64,000 bases of DNA, taken from Ladona fulva (lineage: Eukaryota; Arthropoda; Insecta; Odonata; Libellulidae). Positions 37,746-48,563 of the stretch are shown here, one piece after another. The notes beneath the pieces are model-generated. The model was not told the origin of the DNA, ran no database searches, and saw only the letters and a list, made by a program, of their open reading frames with translations. Within the stretch, counting starts at the first letter, position 1; every line of letters starts with the position of its first letter. A program made the translations under genes and the position numbers. The DNA lies in assembly GCA_000376725.2 (NCBI GenBank), contig KZ308791.1:79725-143724 (forward strand). The letters are read 5' to 3'.

Positions 37746-38135
37746 AGAACCAGCAATAAACAAAAGCATGCAAGAAGATGGCCTTTCAGAATAATGCCAT
37801 ACAAACACGGCTGAATATTCGCAGGGTATACATAAGTAAATAAATCATTATGTAATTTCATTAGATTTTGGGCGGAAGTATTTCTCCTCTGGATTGTAGG
37901 CAATGTATAGTTTATCCCATGGTCTCATGTATAAATCCCCCTGTAAGCCACCACATATGAATACAAATTCATCATAATTACTTAGAATGAAAATCTTTAG
38001 AATTTTTTATAAAAGTTTATTAGCTTAACCTTTTCCGAATCAGTATACACAACTTGAGTACTCTTACAATCTTATAATGCAAGTAACAGGTCTTCAAGAG
38101 CGTCTGATCAGATTAGATTAGATCAGAGAGCAAGA

Positions 38136-38170
38136 GAGAATATGTAATGCAAAAAGCATTACATTTTCTC
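38136..38170. repeat. Near-perfect 15-bp hairpin
   Basis: GAGAATATGTAATGC (38136-38150) pairs with GCATTACATTTTCTC (38156-38170) around an AAAAA loop, with a single mismatch. It is followed by a T run (38175-38182). A Rho-independent terminator is not meaningful in this eukaryotic context, so it is listed as a hairpin only. Confidence 0.85.
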
Positions 38171-38373
38171 ACTCTTTTTTTTTAACTCTTCTAATTTAGT
38201 CCATCGGTTCTAAGAGATTTATCAAATATGCAAATCCAATAAATTCCGTTCATATTGGCTTATTTGGTGAATTAGTTTGAAAAATAAATTAAACGGATTA
38301 ACAACAGATTACTTGAACATATAGGATGTTTCAGTTATCAAAAATGTCATCTAAAAGCCAAATGGTTTTATAA

Positions 38374-38614
38374 GGTAAATTTCTTTACATAATGAAGTCG
38401 TGTAAATGTTCCCAAAGGAATAACAAGTGTGAAAAATAGCGACATGAATGGAACACGAACCCAGGTCTCCCACTTTCCGGGCAGGTATTCTAACCACTGA
38501 ACTACCATGCCGCGTCTCCTCCACACTGTTTAGGGAATGCTTTGTGAGCTATTTTTCACACTTAATATTCCTGTGTGATTCGTTGCATGACTTCATCATG
38601 CAAAGAAATTCACC
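38374..38614 (-). mobile_element. tRNA-like unit between 67-bp inverted arms
   Basis: The left arm 38374-38440 and right arm 38548-38614 are inverted complements, matching at 54 of 67 positions by my count. The innermost 16 bp are perfect (AAGTGTGAAAAATAGC). Between them, on the minus strand, lies a SINE-like tRNA head: GGTAGTTCAGTGGTTAGAAT (A-box region) and GGTTCGTGTTCC (B box, 38450-38461). The head matches the family 2 unit at 20.4 kb. Most arm differences are transitions, as expected of an old palindrome. An open frame crossing the right arm (38448-38957) is not a gene. Confidence 0.75.
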
Positions 38615-41600
38615 TTTCCTTAAATCCGATAGCATTTCATTTGACCGTAACTTCTACATCATGGTCTCAAGCGAATGGAGCAGCATTTTGAATCTTATAG
38701 TTTTAAGTCAGCACAAAAGTTGTTTTAAGTTCAGTTGTGTTGTAAATGTTCATCTGTCCAGTCACTTCCATTACTTAAAACTCTCCTTAGCCACCTGCCT
38801 TTTTGACGCGCTCGAAAAGAAAAACTCAACGCCCTCCCTTCCCTTTCTCTTATCAGCACAACGTGCGCATCCTAAAAAGGTTACTGTTTTATTTCATCTT
38901 GATGAGAGAGAAAAGTTTCTCATAAAAATTAAAAAGACACAAAAAATAAAGATCTAAGTATGGGAAACTGAGAGAGAATTCTCGGAAGATAAGGAAAACC
39001 AACAGTGAGGGAATAAAATGGTTCAGAATGCAAATGTGTTTCTAAAATTTATAAAAAGGAAGCAGAGCTAAGAATACAAAAACAGTGGTAATAGGGAAAA
39101 TGAAGGGGTATCATAAAGGGAATGGCTTGCGTGAATTAAGTCCACTGTATTTTTTTATACTTGTTCTATATCCGGAATACCCAGGCTCTTTCTAAAACTA
39201 ACCTATCTTGTGATTACTTACTTGGCTACGTTTCTGAACATACTTGCACTTGATTAACAGAAAATCACCGTTTTATGTTTTCAATTATATTTTTAAGTAT
39301 GGAAACTCAACGGTAATGAATTAAAATCTAAATTGCAAAACTTGACATAGCTTCGCAAAATGTGCTTTTTTCTAGCGTCGGTTACATCATTTAAAAGTTC
39401 TTTAATAAACGTTAAATTCGTTTAAATCTTATAGTACTCGTATTATAGCACGGTATTATTCCCTAAAAGATACGTTTTTTTAATCTAATTAGAGCTAGCC
39501 CTTCGCTGATATAGGAGAAGAAAGAGTTCTCGCAAAAATCAACCTCAAGTATCCAAAGAACACAATAACAATGAGTACTAGAAGGAAGTTTGTAATCTAT
39601 ATTATGTGAATTTTTACTAAAGTACGCTATAATTGATTAAATTTGAAGCATTAGAAATGTGATTCGCGAAAATAGGGTTTATGAAATTGGACCGTCTATT
39701 TATATGAAAATTGCACTCCATTAGGGCACGATGAAAGGTACTGGCGATGGTTTACTACCAAGGGTGAATTATAAGTAAAAGGGATGGAAAATTCATGGGG
39801 AACTGAAATATGAATCCAGGACTGACTTCGTATTTGGTTTGCGTCTCTAACATTTCATAAAAGTCTCCGCAAAAGGGATGCACTAATATTTGTGTAACTC
39901 GAATATAGCAGAGAAAGAGAAAATTTTTCCTCCGTGGAATTTCAGAGAGGAAGATCGCTACCGAGCAGGTATTAATTTTCCAGCAGACATTTAGAGTTTC
40001 GTTTTCCGACAGGAAATCTGCCCGAGAAATTCTGGTTCGAGATAAACTTTTATCGAAGACTTCCTTTCCCAGAATACACTCTCATCCCCCAGAAAACCCT
40101 ATCATCGATCATGAAACCTCAACAAATGGAACATTTCACTTGGCAATAATTAAACTGACTTTTAAAAAAATCTATATTTAAAGATGTTTAACTACTACGA
40201 CAGTATGTAGCCATCTGTTAACGTACGGCATACTAAAATAGATACTTCTTACAAAAAGATATACTAAACATTGAATGCCCTTTTTTCTCATATACACGTT
40301 AATGCTCTTCTAATTACTCCTCCGCAACCATTATGCTAATATGTTACGCGTTCGTTCACTCATAATTATTCCTACATCTCTACGATTCGCTCGTCATTCA
40401 TAACATCATGAGTATAAACTGATTCGAGCAAAAACCAATTAACTAAGATACTGAAAATAGCTTGACTCCACCTTCGACGAAGAAATATAGTGACAAAGTT
40501 AAACAATATATAAAATATTTATAATGGATATTTTACGAATTAAGATTCCATTACCCTATCGGAACAGTAGAACATATTGATAGGGAGCTACATTTTTAGG
40601 ATATAACGTTTAACGTTGTATTCCCTGTCTAAGTATTAAATATTAAAAGTCATGATAATTACTTTCTTTTCACTCACACTTACAAAAACAATCATAAATT
40701 TCTTTACGAAAAGAGTTTCTGATTTATTTTATTGTTTTACTTTTCTATTTAATTCGACTTTTTTTAATACATTCCTCGTTTAACATCCATCATATTTTCT
40801 TGACACTGATTTGATTAGCGTAATTTGATGGATGACCGCCATTGTCACCAATAATTTACGAACGACCAATCAGCCCCTTTAGCATACCATGGGCGTATAT
40901 TCTTGATACGGAGGATCAGTGGTACTTTCCGTCTTCTACTATTGACTTTTACGCAAAAATGTCCTAATACCCAAGTAACCATTAGTACTGCATTAACTGG
41001 TTGACTGCAACAACGGAAATGCAGTGACAAACCTACCGCAGTGATCCTAAAACACGCAAGCACTCTGACAAGGCTAGCTTATCGCAATACGAGTGGCAAA
41101 CTGCTTAACATATATAGTGGTGCAGGCTGCCTTGTTCTATATGGCCTCATATTCCTGCTCCATGTTTCTTCTCTCGTGAAATCCATGGTTTGGCACACTT
41201 ACCCTCTCAGTTCATGACCAATCACGAAGATTGGTTAGTAAATTGACACGAATATTTACTACAGACGAAAGATAGGCACGATGCGTAAACTTATTCTATT
41301 TATTGTACCTAAATATTTATTAGGATCCAAATAGAGCCATGCATGATGGTAAGAATCTGAGAGGAAAGAAAATACGTGGCACGGAAATTGAAGAATTCTT
41401 TGCCAACAGAAAAATGAGTTACCTGGTGTTTCCTTTCACTTTTTACTTCGATCGAATTCACTAGAACAGCCAAATCTTTTGCCTCCGTTGAGAAATCCTC
41501 CGTTGGGAGATAAATCCTTTAGAATATTCCTATAAAATTCCTTTCATAATAAATTAAATTTTTATTAAAGTCATAGTAAATTCCAAAAATCGACTACTAA

Positions 41601-43164
41601 CTGTGATAACTTTGACGAAATTGAGGATTTTCGTTTCTGATGACCATTTTCTAAACTAATCTAAGATAATAGGCGTTCGATTCATCTGCATACTAATAGG
41701 AATACAACTCTCATCATGCTTCTCCCATTGAGAATCAACGGGATCGTCAGCTAGTGTCAGATAATTTTGTGAAAGCGAGAAATAGCTACTATGGAGCACG
41801 AAGTATGTTACATGGCCTCATGGAGTACGCAAGCCGCGGATTGGACACCACTTCTCTTAAAACACATCAGCAATGACGTACCAAACAACCTGGCATCCCA
41901 CCCCCATATTATAATATTGGGTCCCGCTATGGAAACAGGGGCTCTAAGTTTCGGGGACCTGCCCGCATTGCGGGGTTGTGTAACCTGTGTCTATGCTCTA
42001 GCAAATCAGTCAACAACATTTTAATCTAGTGCGCAAAGAAGCATTCAAAATTTAATAGAACTGGTCTGGGTCTTTTTTTTTAGCAAAAATACAAACCGAG
42101 AGGATTGATTCCACCGAAAAACCATATTCTGTGCTTTGATCACATTTCTTTTTCTGTCTAGCGGTGACGTAATTGAATACGAGCTTCACATCTCGCGATT
42201 CAGGAAGCGAGAACTCATAGTTTGAAAAACAAATATAAAGTAGGATTTAAATATACTTGCGGAACGGATGGGAATTGGAGCGATAGTCATACACAATGTT
42301 TGTATCGAAGGAAGAGAAGGATTGAAGATGGAAAGGGAACACTTTCCCTCAGATTCCGAATCGTGGATTCTCCGTTTATTAGCTCTCGCTGCGTTTCCTG
42401 CGATCGCAATCTCCCGCTTCCAAAGCAAACATCGGCAAAGTAAAGCCGAACCACGGAGGCGGAGACGCGCTTCCTCCAGCGAGAAACATATAGAGGGCCA
42501 TGAGAATGCAGGCGGAAAATATAACCAAGTAGGGAGAAAATGCTGCGAAAATTCCAATCTACGAGGCGCGTTGAAGTTCTAGGATATTAAGTTTTTTTAT
42601 CTGAAAAAGTACTTGCTCCAGATTGTTTAAGCTTCTGTTACTTGTCCACGTAACTTTACTAAAGACTTACACATTTTTACAGCGTCTTTTCCGTGATTCC
42701 ATGGCTGCTGTGAACGCTTCTTTAGGGGTGTGTTTTACCGACTGGAAAAGGGCATGGAAAAGGTGCGTTCAAGTTTTAAGGTATTCAAATTGTTATTACT
42801 GAGAGAAAGTAGAAAGACTTTTACTTAAAGTTACTTTTAAAGGATGCGGCCTGAAGATTTTTGCCTGAAATCTATTCCTGTGTTTGTAACATAGGCTACA
42901 GCACCCTGGGGAACTTCCAGAATTTTCAATTGGGGAGACAACTTGAGTACTATAATCCAATAATCTCCCTTTTAAGTAGTAATGCGAACCAATTGATTCA
43001 TCTCATGATTAAATATATCAAACCTACTTCGGTGGTAATTAGGTAATTCCCTGATAAGAACAGCATTGCCCACGCACAAGAGTCTTTGCACATCAAAATA
43101 CCGAATTTTCAAACTTCTCAAGTCTTTCATTACTGCCTTTAAGTTTTGCCTACTGATATACTAA
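38615..43164. other. No feature seen (about 4.5 kb)
   Basis: AT-rich DNA. Slightly GC-richer patches at 41790-42010 and 42260-42580 carry open frames (77 and 104-123 codons, overlapping on both strands in the second), with no recognised domain or motif. No repeat was recognised. Confidence 0.45.
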
Positions 43165-43200
43165 ATTCTCAAGGTTCTTGTTGTTAAGAACCTTGAGAAT
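43165..43200. repeat. Perfect 15-bp hairpin
   Basis: ATTCTCAAGGTTCTT (43165-43179) is exactly complementary to 43186-43200 around a 6-nt GTTGTT loop. It is the third perfect short hairpin with a very small loop in this window. Confidence 0.9.
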
Positions 43201-43230
43201 CTGGTTCCGAATAAATACTTGTGGAAACTT

Positions 43231-43285
43231 TGGGGGGGGGGGGGCTTAGCCTGTCAGCCACCCCCCTGGGTGCGCGCCTGAAAGC
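43231..43285. repeat. G13 run and C-rich repeat end
   Basis: Thirteen consecutive G at 43232-43244 are followed by CTTAGCCTGTCAGCCACCCC and CCCTGGGTGCGCGCCTGA. The G run and following C run can pair or form a quadruplex. Similar blocks are common 3' or 5' ends of dispersed repeats. The class is not assignable. Confidence 0.45.
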
Positions 43286-46200
43286 ACTATGCAGTAGGTA
43301 TTTTCTTTTCAATTTTACATTGTAGAATCATTGTTTATTCCATCACGTATCATATATCGGTATAAACTTCTGATTATTACTGCCACTTTCCAGTTGTTTT
43401 CTCACTTCTGAATGCCAGTATTAATACTTAGATCACAGTTTTAAAATGTCGGAAAACCGTAACACCGACGCTAAATTTTAGTGGCATTACCACAATCCTT
43501 TATGTGAATGCGCGGTTTAACCTATTTTCATAGTCAGTTTCTAGTCATATATACATGGCGGAAAAAATGAAATTTTAAATTTGACAGTCTATGCCTCCAT
43601 GAAATACATCTAAAGTCCAACCTATGCTCCTGACCTGTATTCAAATTATCTAACACGACACTCTCCGCGATACCGTTCGCTACTTGGTTTTATCTTATTT
43701 GTATATACGAAATCAATAACTTCTGCAAGAAAATAAATCATTTCCTCATTGATTTCTCAGGAGCGTCATCACCGATAAATGCATCAACATTGACAATGGT
43801 TGCCGAAGGCTTACTTAAAAACCAGAGTTGAATTTTTAGAATTTCTTAAACAATTTAACAAAAGTATCGCGATTTATTATAGGAAACAACATTTCGATAT
43901 AAAGATTCAAAAAATATTTTGCGTAAACGTAAATTAAAATTCGGAGGTGATGTGCGTTCGTATTCTTGTGCGTGGATAGTGAAGTACTTATTAGGGAAGT
44001 GTCGAATGAATTGCATATATTTTTGGATAGTATGGCCGTCGTAGTAGTTATAATGCATCTCAGGAAAAGTGTCAGCAAAATAAGGCTGTTGAGTTCGAGT
44101 AAAGAAACAAATTGAACTACAGTAGCTTGAGGCTGAACAGCGGAAATATTCTGGGAATTTCTGTGCCTGTGTAGAATGATTTCTAAGAGGAAGGATAGAT
44201 GGATTGACTTAAGGGCTTATAAATACAGGTAGAAGAGTGACAGGTAGTATCCGATCAGTGAATAAACACGAGAAAATATCGAAAGAGATGAAAGCGAGTG
44301 TGCATCGATACAGTTCGCAATCGGACCACTTCGTTGCACGTGATGGTTGGGTATGTCAGGATGAGCGTTGTATAACTGAATGTAGATAGAGTGGATCATA
44401 TGAAAAGTAAGGCATAAATAGGTACAACAGACTAGATTATAAAAGAATGAGGAATAAAACGAATGGGTGTCTAGCGTTGATTTAGACAAATAGAGGCAGA
44501 ATGGCTAAGATATTACATGACGACAGAATGACTGGCATTGAAGGAAAGGAATGTAAAAAAGCTTTCTGAGAGTGTAAAAGAGATATGCTTCGTTTAAGAA
44601 GTTAGAGTAAATGTCTGATAATATTCTAGAATGTTTTTCTGGCAGAAATATGAAAATCGGGTAGTACGGAGGAGAATTGTGAGGCAACGAGGGAAATGAC
44701 ATGGTAACTCTGAAAAGAAATAGTGCAGTGTAATTGTTCAATATGTACGATATATATGTAAATTAATAGCATTTTAAAGCACACCGTATAGCAGAGCACG
44801 ACAGGGCTTCGTTCAGACCGCCTCAATGGAAACATCAGCACTCCGAAGAATGTTAATCACGAAAACCCCCAGCGATTCGATTATCCTTGCATAAAAGATA
44901 ATCTAAATTTACCGATAAGAATAGATTTGAATGAATCAGTGAAATAGCACTAAAATAAACAATGGAATGCGGTTTTCAATATCCAAAACCGCCCATTTTG
45001 CTCGAGGGGAAATCTATGAACAAATAATAGAATCTGCATACGTCATTATTAGAGCTGGATTAACTGCATTCAAGCGATGGATCTCCCTTTGGTGAAATAC
45101 CTTTTTTCGAAAATTTCTATTCCCGCGGTACTTTATTCAAAGCTCATACATCCTCTTAAAATTCCATCTATCGAATAGTGGGAGAGATTATTTTGAACTG
45201 CACGCAGTTATCACCGAATGAATATTTTTCCGTAGTTCCCGAGTCTATATAGATCTCGCAAAATTTCAATAGAACACTAACAAGTAGTGACATGTCATGG
45301 ATCAATGATCAACTACTCACTGAGCATTGGCAGTTACGCAAATATATCGGTCCATTAGATACGTCTTGGGGATTCGTGTCAATGAAACTCCCCAAAGTGG
45401 AAATTCATTCAAAATAAAACAAATGTGGCTGTGGAAGATCGTCAAATATTACATTGCTACTTAAAAGATGCTTTAAGACTTGGCATACGCAGAGGTGCAT
45501 TTTGTTAACCCTCTTTATGATTACCAACAAAAGTCAAGGCTACGAGTATTGCATTCTATGTATTTACTAATTAGTATCATTTAATTTTAGGTTACGCTTA
45601 ATTTGTTGAGCTACATTTCAATAAATAATTGTCTACATCGAATAACATCAACTTTGTATCTCATTGGATTATTATACTCTGTATTTCTGCTTGAATAAAG
45701 TTTGCAAGGGTTACAATTAAGTTGTGTTGAAATTAGATTATCATAAATGAATGTATAAGATTTCACAAAGAATTATATAATTTTGTACACATTCATAAAA
45801 CTCATTAATGTTTCGAATGAACTTTTCAAAGTTGTAAGCATTAGAAGCTCAGTACGTTGACCGACATTGTTCAAACACGGAGTAAAATGGTTCATGGATA
45901 AATTGATACATTATTATAGCATATTTTTAATATACATAGTATATACATGAAAATATGTCATTCATTACTTTAATGACTACATTAATGGTACGAAACTAAG
46001 ATTCGTACGATGAACAAGGTCAGAGGATGAATTCATTAATTTATTAGTTTTCAGACACAATTTTTTTGACAAGTTTATCAACCTCAAAGCAAATATACCG
46101 AATCAGGTTGCATTTAATTTTACATACAGGAGACTTAGTTTTCACTCTTAAGAAGTGCTTCACAGCCTTTATATAAATTAAATCGAATGAGCCTATAGGG

Positions 46201-46451
46201 ATATCCTTGCTTGGAAGTCAAAACACATTTAGCTTGTTATATACATGAATAGTGATTCATATGCTCGGAAAGTCGGAAGATTTGTCTAAGGTCTTAAAGG
46301 ATAGGATGTACAGAAATAAAGGTTGGAAAGCTCTGATTTTTGAAGTAGCAGCTCTTAAACTGAGGGCAACTGTTACGAACAATATACTGCAGCAAGGATT
46401 CGAACATTAGAGGCAATGGAGTTGTGATATCACAAGGGAATGATAAAAGTA
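43286..46451. other. No feature seen (about 3.2 kb)
   Basis: AT-rich. The purine-rich plus strand at 43850-44840 gives long minus-strand open frames through stop depletion. Their His-, Ser- and Tyr-rich products are not recognisable. Confidence 0.45.
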
Positions 46452-46607
46452 AAGTGGTCAGACCGAGTAGCTTATGAAGTCCTTTGAGGAGTGAATGAAG
46501 AGAGGAGTAAGCGGAATTGGTCGATAAAAAGCAGAGGAAAAATAGTTGGGCACTCACTAAGGCACGGCAGTATTGTGAATGGGAGGAATGGTGGAAAGAA
46601 GGTGTAG
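46452..46607 (+). pseudogene. Non-LTR retrotransposon RT C-terminal remnant
   Basis: One plus-strand frame reads KWSDRVAYEVL, a stop, then GVNEERSKRNWSI, then RGKIVGHSLRHGSI. The series (W-x-D-R-V .. E-V-L .. N-E-x-R-x .. R-G-K-x-V-G-H-x-L-R-H) is the conserved stretch just downstream of the reverse transcriptase in a large group of invertebrate non-LTR elements. At least one in-frame stop, the lack of the catalytic core, and no readable continuation after 46607 show a dead 5'-truncated or internal fragment. Confidence 0.65.
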
Positions 46608-47123
46608 CAGAGAAGTACTCACGTTAAATTACGAAGGCAGGTGGTGGTAAGTGTTGTTCGGTATCATATGGGAATGAATCGACCGGTAGGGGATAGAACT
46701 GATAAGAGAGCTACAATCCTACTGTTGAATTTAATAATAGCTGAAGACAATTCGGAATTTGGTAGTTCTGCTTTGTTTCGCCTCTTTAAATTAGATATAC
46801 TTCCATTACTGTAACCTTTTGCATTTCTATACTTGTGCTGTAGTTGTATTTATAAGTAATTCGGTCGCAGATGATGAAAGGGTGGATATTCAAACCTATC
46901 TTTGGCAAGAATATTTCTAAGAAATCGATATTTTTCTTTCGGTTATAAATATTTTGACACAAAAATTTAAGAAATAACAGTTCAACCTCAGCTAAATATT
47001 ACAACTGACGTAATAGATAATAATACTTATTTATTTATTTGAATATATTTAAATACATCTTCATATTACAATAATATTGCATTTTTAGAGAAGAATCATA
47101 GCCCAATATGTCCTGCTGTGAAC

Positions 47124-47175
47124 CTGACGATGGCTAAGTAGCCGAAACCGGTTGTTCCGTTAATAAATTTTATGT
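47124..47175 (+). ncRNA. Hammerhead-ribozyme-like core (degenerate)
   Basis: CTGACGA (47124-47130) is followed by a hairpin GGCT-AAGT-AGCC (47132-47143) and GAAAC (47144-47148), the order CUGANGA, stem II, GAAA of the hammerhead core. A following CGG-TTGTT-CCG could form a short stem III. One extra T separates CTGACGA from stem II, and a good cleavage triplet and stem I are not evident. Penelope-like retroelements carry hammerhead motifs in their terminal repeats, and this looks like such a relic. TTAATAAATTTT follows. Confidence 0.4.
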
Positions 47176-47581
47176 GGAAAAAGTATACATCTGTTTTTAT
47201 AAGTTTTTTTTTTAATTAACACAAAGTCGTAATGATTCATTTTGTGTTAGTAATACAAAAATTATCAATTTATAAGAGGTATATTACAGATATAAAGGTA
47301 TTATTTACAGACTTTTATTCAAATTAACAATTTAGCAATACATATTCCTTCAGTTTGCATTTGACTTCTCTAATTAACTTTATGTGAATCGGATATGAAG
47401 GTAAGCTATTGAATAACATTGGCAATTTGGTATGAAAATTATTTTTTCATTAGTAAATGTTAATATATTTTGGTACAAGGTAATCTGGGCTAATTCTTCT
47501 TGTAATTGAGTGATTGTCTTCCTTAGGTATCAGTTGTTTGTGATTGAAGTAATTATTTACTAGTGTGATGTATTTAAATAA

Positions 47582-47633
47582 CTAATAATAATAATAATAA
47601 CAACTACAACAACAATAACAACGACAGCAACTA
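47582..47633. repeat. AAT/AAC trinucleotide microsatellite
   Basis: A run of AAT units grades into AAC and ACA units with interruptions. Simple-sequence tract. Confidence 0.8.
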
Positions 47634-47959
47634 TAATTACACTACATTATTTCAGGACGAGATTGAGACTAAGTAGTCGCTCCTTAAATACTATTTGAGA
47701 TATATAGATACCTTTCCGAATAATTATTATACATATATATTATAGCAATCATACCTCCTTACTATATACGATACTCGTATATCGTCGATCTATGATCATT
47801 TCTAAGCCTTAGCTATCTTACGACCACACTGATTTTATGCAGCATTTGTATTCCCGTATCAATACTTCTTAGTAGAATATGAAGAACATTTATGTATCCC
47901 CCAACGTCATATCATCATTATCTCGCATCACGCATGCAGCCCAATCAATCCAAAATATA

Positions 47960-48520
47960 ATCCTCAACTTCGGGGCGGTTTAATCGGGATCAGCTCCAGA
48001 TGTCCCGGATGTTGCACCGCAGCCATCTAAATCCGAAAATATTCACGAGTCGCATATCACCAGTGAGTGGAGAACATGCCTCTCCGAGCATGAACTCCCC
48101 TCGCACCGGGGGCGAATGCGCTCCGATATTTAATTCAGAGTTGGCGGTATTCCAGATAATGCTCGCGCTAAGCGTAGGCATTTGCCTCTGGATCATTAAA
48201 TCCTCAGGCATGGTGACTAAGCCCTCCCGCGCCCATCGCGTGCCTCTGACCTGGTTGCCGTGACAACGCGTGACGCGCGCGCACCGCCAATTGATCCGCC
48301 ATTACAGATGCGCGGCAATTATCACGAGCACAAGTACGGTCGCAGCCGACGCCACTTGGTTCCAAAACTATTTATTGCTCGCGATCACGGAAGAGGGCGG
48401 TAGAGGCAAATTCAGTCGATTCCGCTTATTCTCTCTAAGACGGGATTCGGGGAGTTTGTTACAGCAAATTCGCTCCGAACATATCTCCCATACAATTGGA
48501 TCCGTTCCAGCTATGTCTAA
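47960..48520. promoter_or_regulatory. CpG-rich block with an RFX X-box
   Basis: This is one of the most CpG-dense stretches of the window (GACAACGCGTGACGCGCGCG). At 48254-48267 lies GTTGCC-GT-GACAAC, a full match to the RFX X-box consensus (RYYNYY, 1-3 nt, RRNRAC). X-boxes control ciliary genes across animals, mostly close to their promoters. No exon or TATA-like element is evident beside it, and open frames here (48000-48263 and 48270-48563) are unrecognised. The block may be a distal regulatory element or an uncaptured promoter. Confidence 0.4.
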
Positions 48521-48563
48521 CACCAATGTCCCTTACCGAACAGCTACAAAAAAATTCGTTTAA

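Noticed and set aside
38136..38182. Rho-independent terminator (stem followed by T run)
   Set aside because: The window is eukaryotic by all other signs, with no bacterial gene upstream.
38448..38957. 169-codon plus-strand open frame
   Set aside because: Starts inside the tRNA-like unit and crosses its right inverted arm, so the frame is fortuitous.
43836..44841. Series of minus-strand open frames of 67-90 codons
   Set aside because: Opposite a purine-rich strand, which removes stops by composition. Products are His/Ser/Tyr-rich with no motif.
47582..47633. CRISPR-like repeat array
   Set aside because: Only a trinucleotide microsatellite. No spaced direct repeats of CRISPR form were found anywhere in the window.
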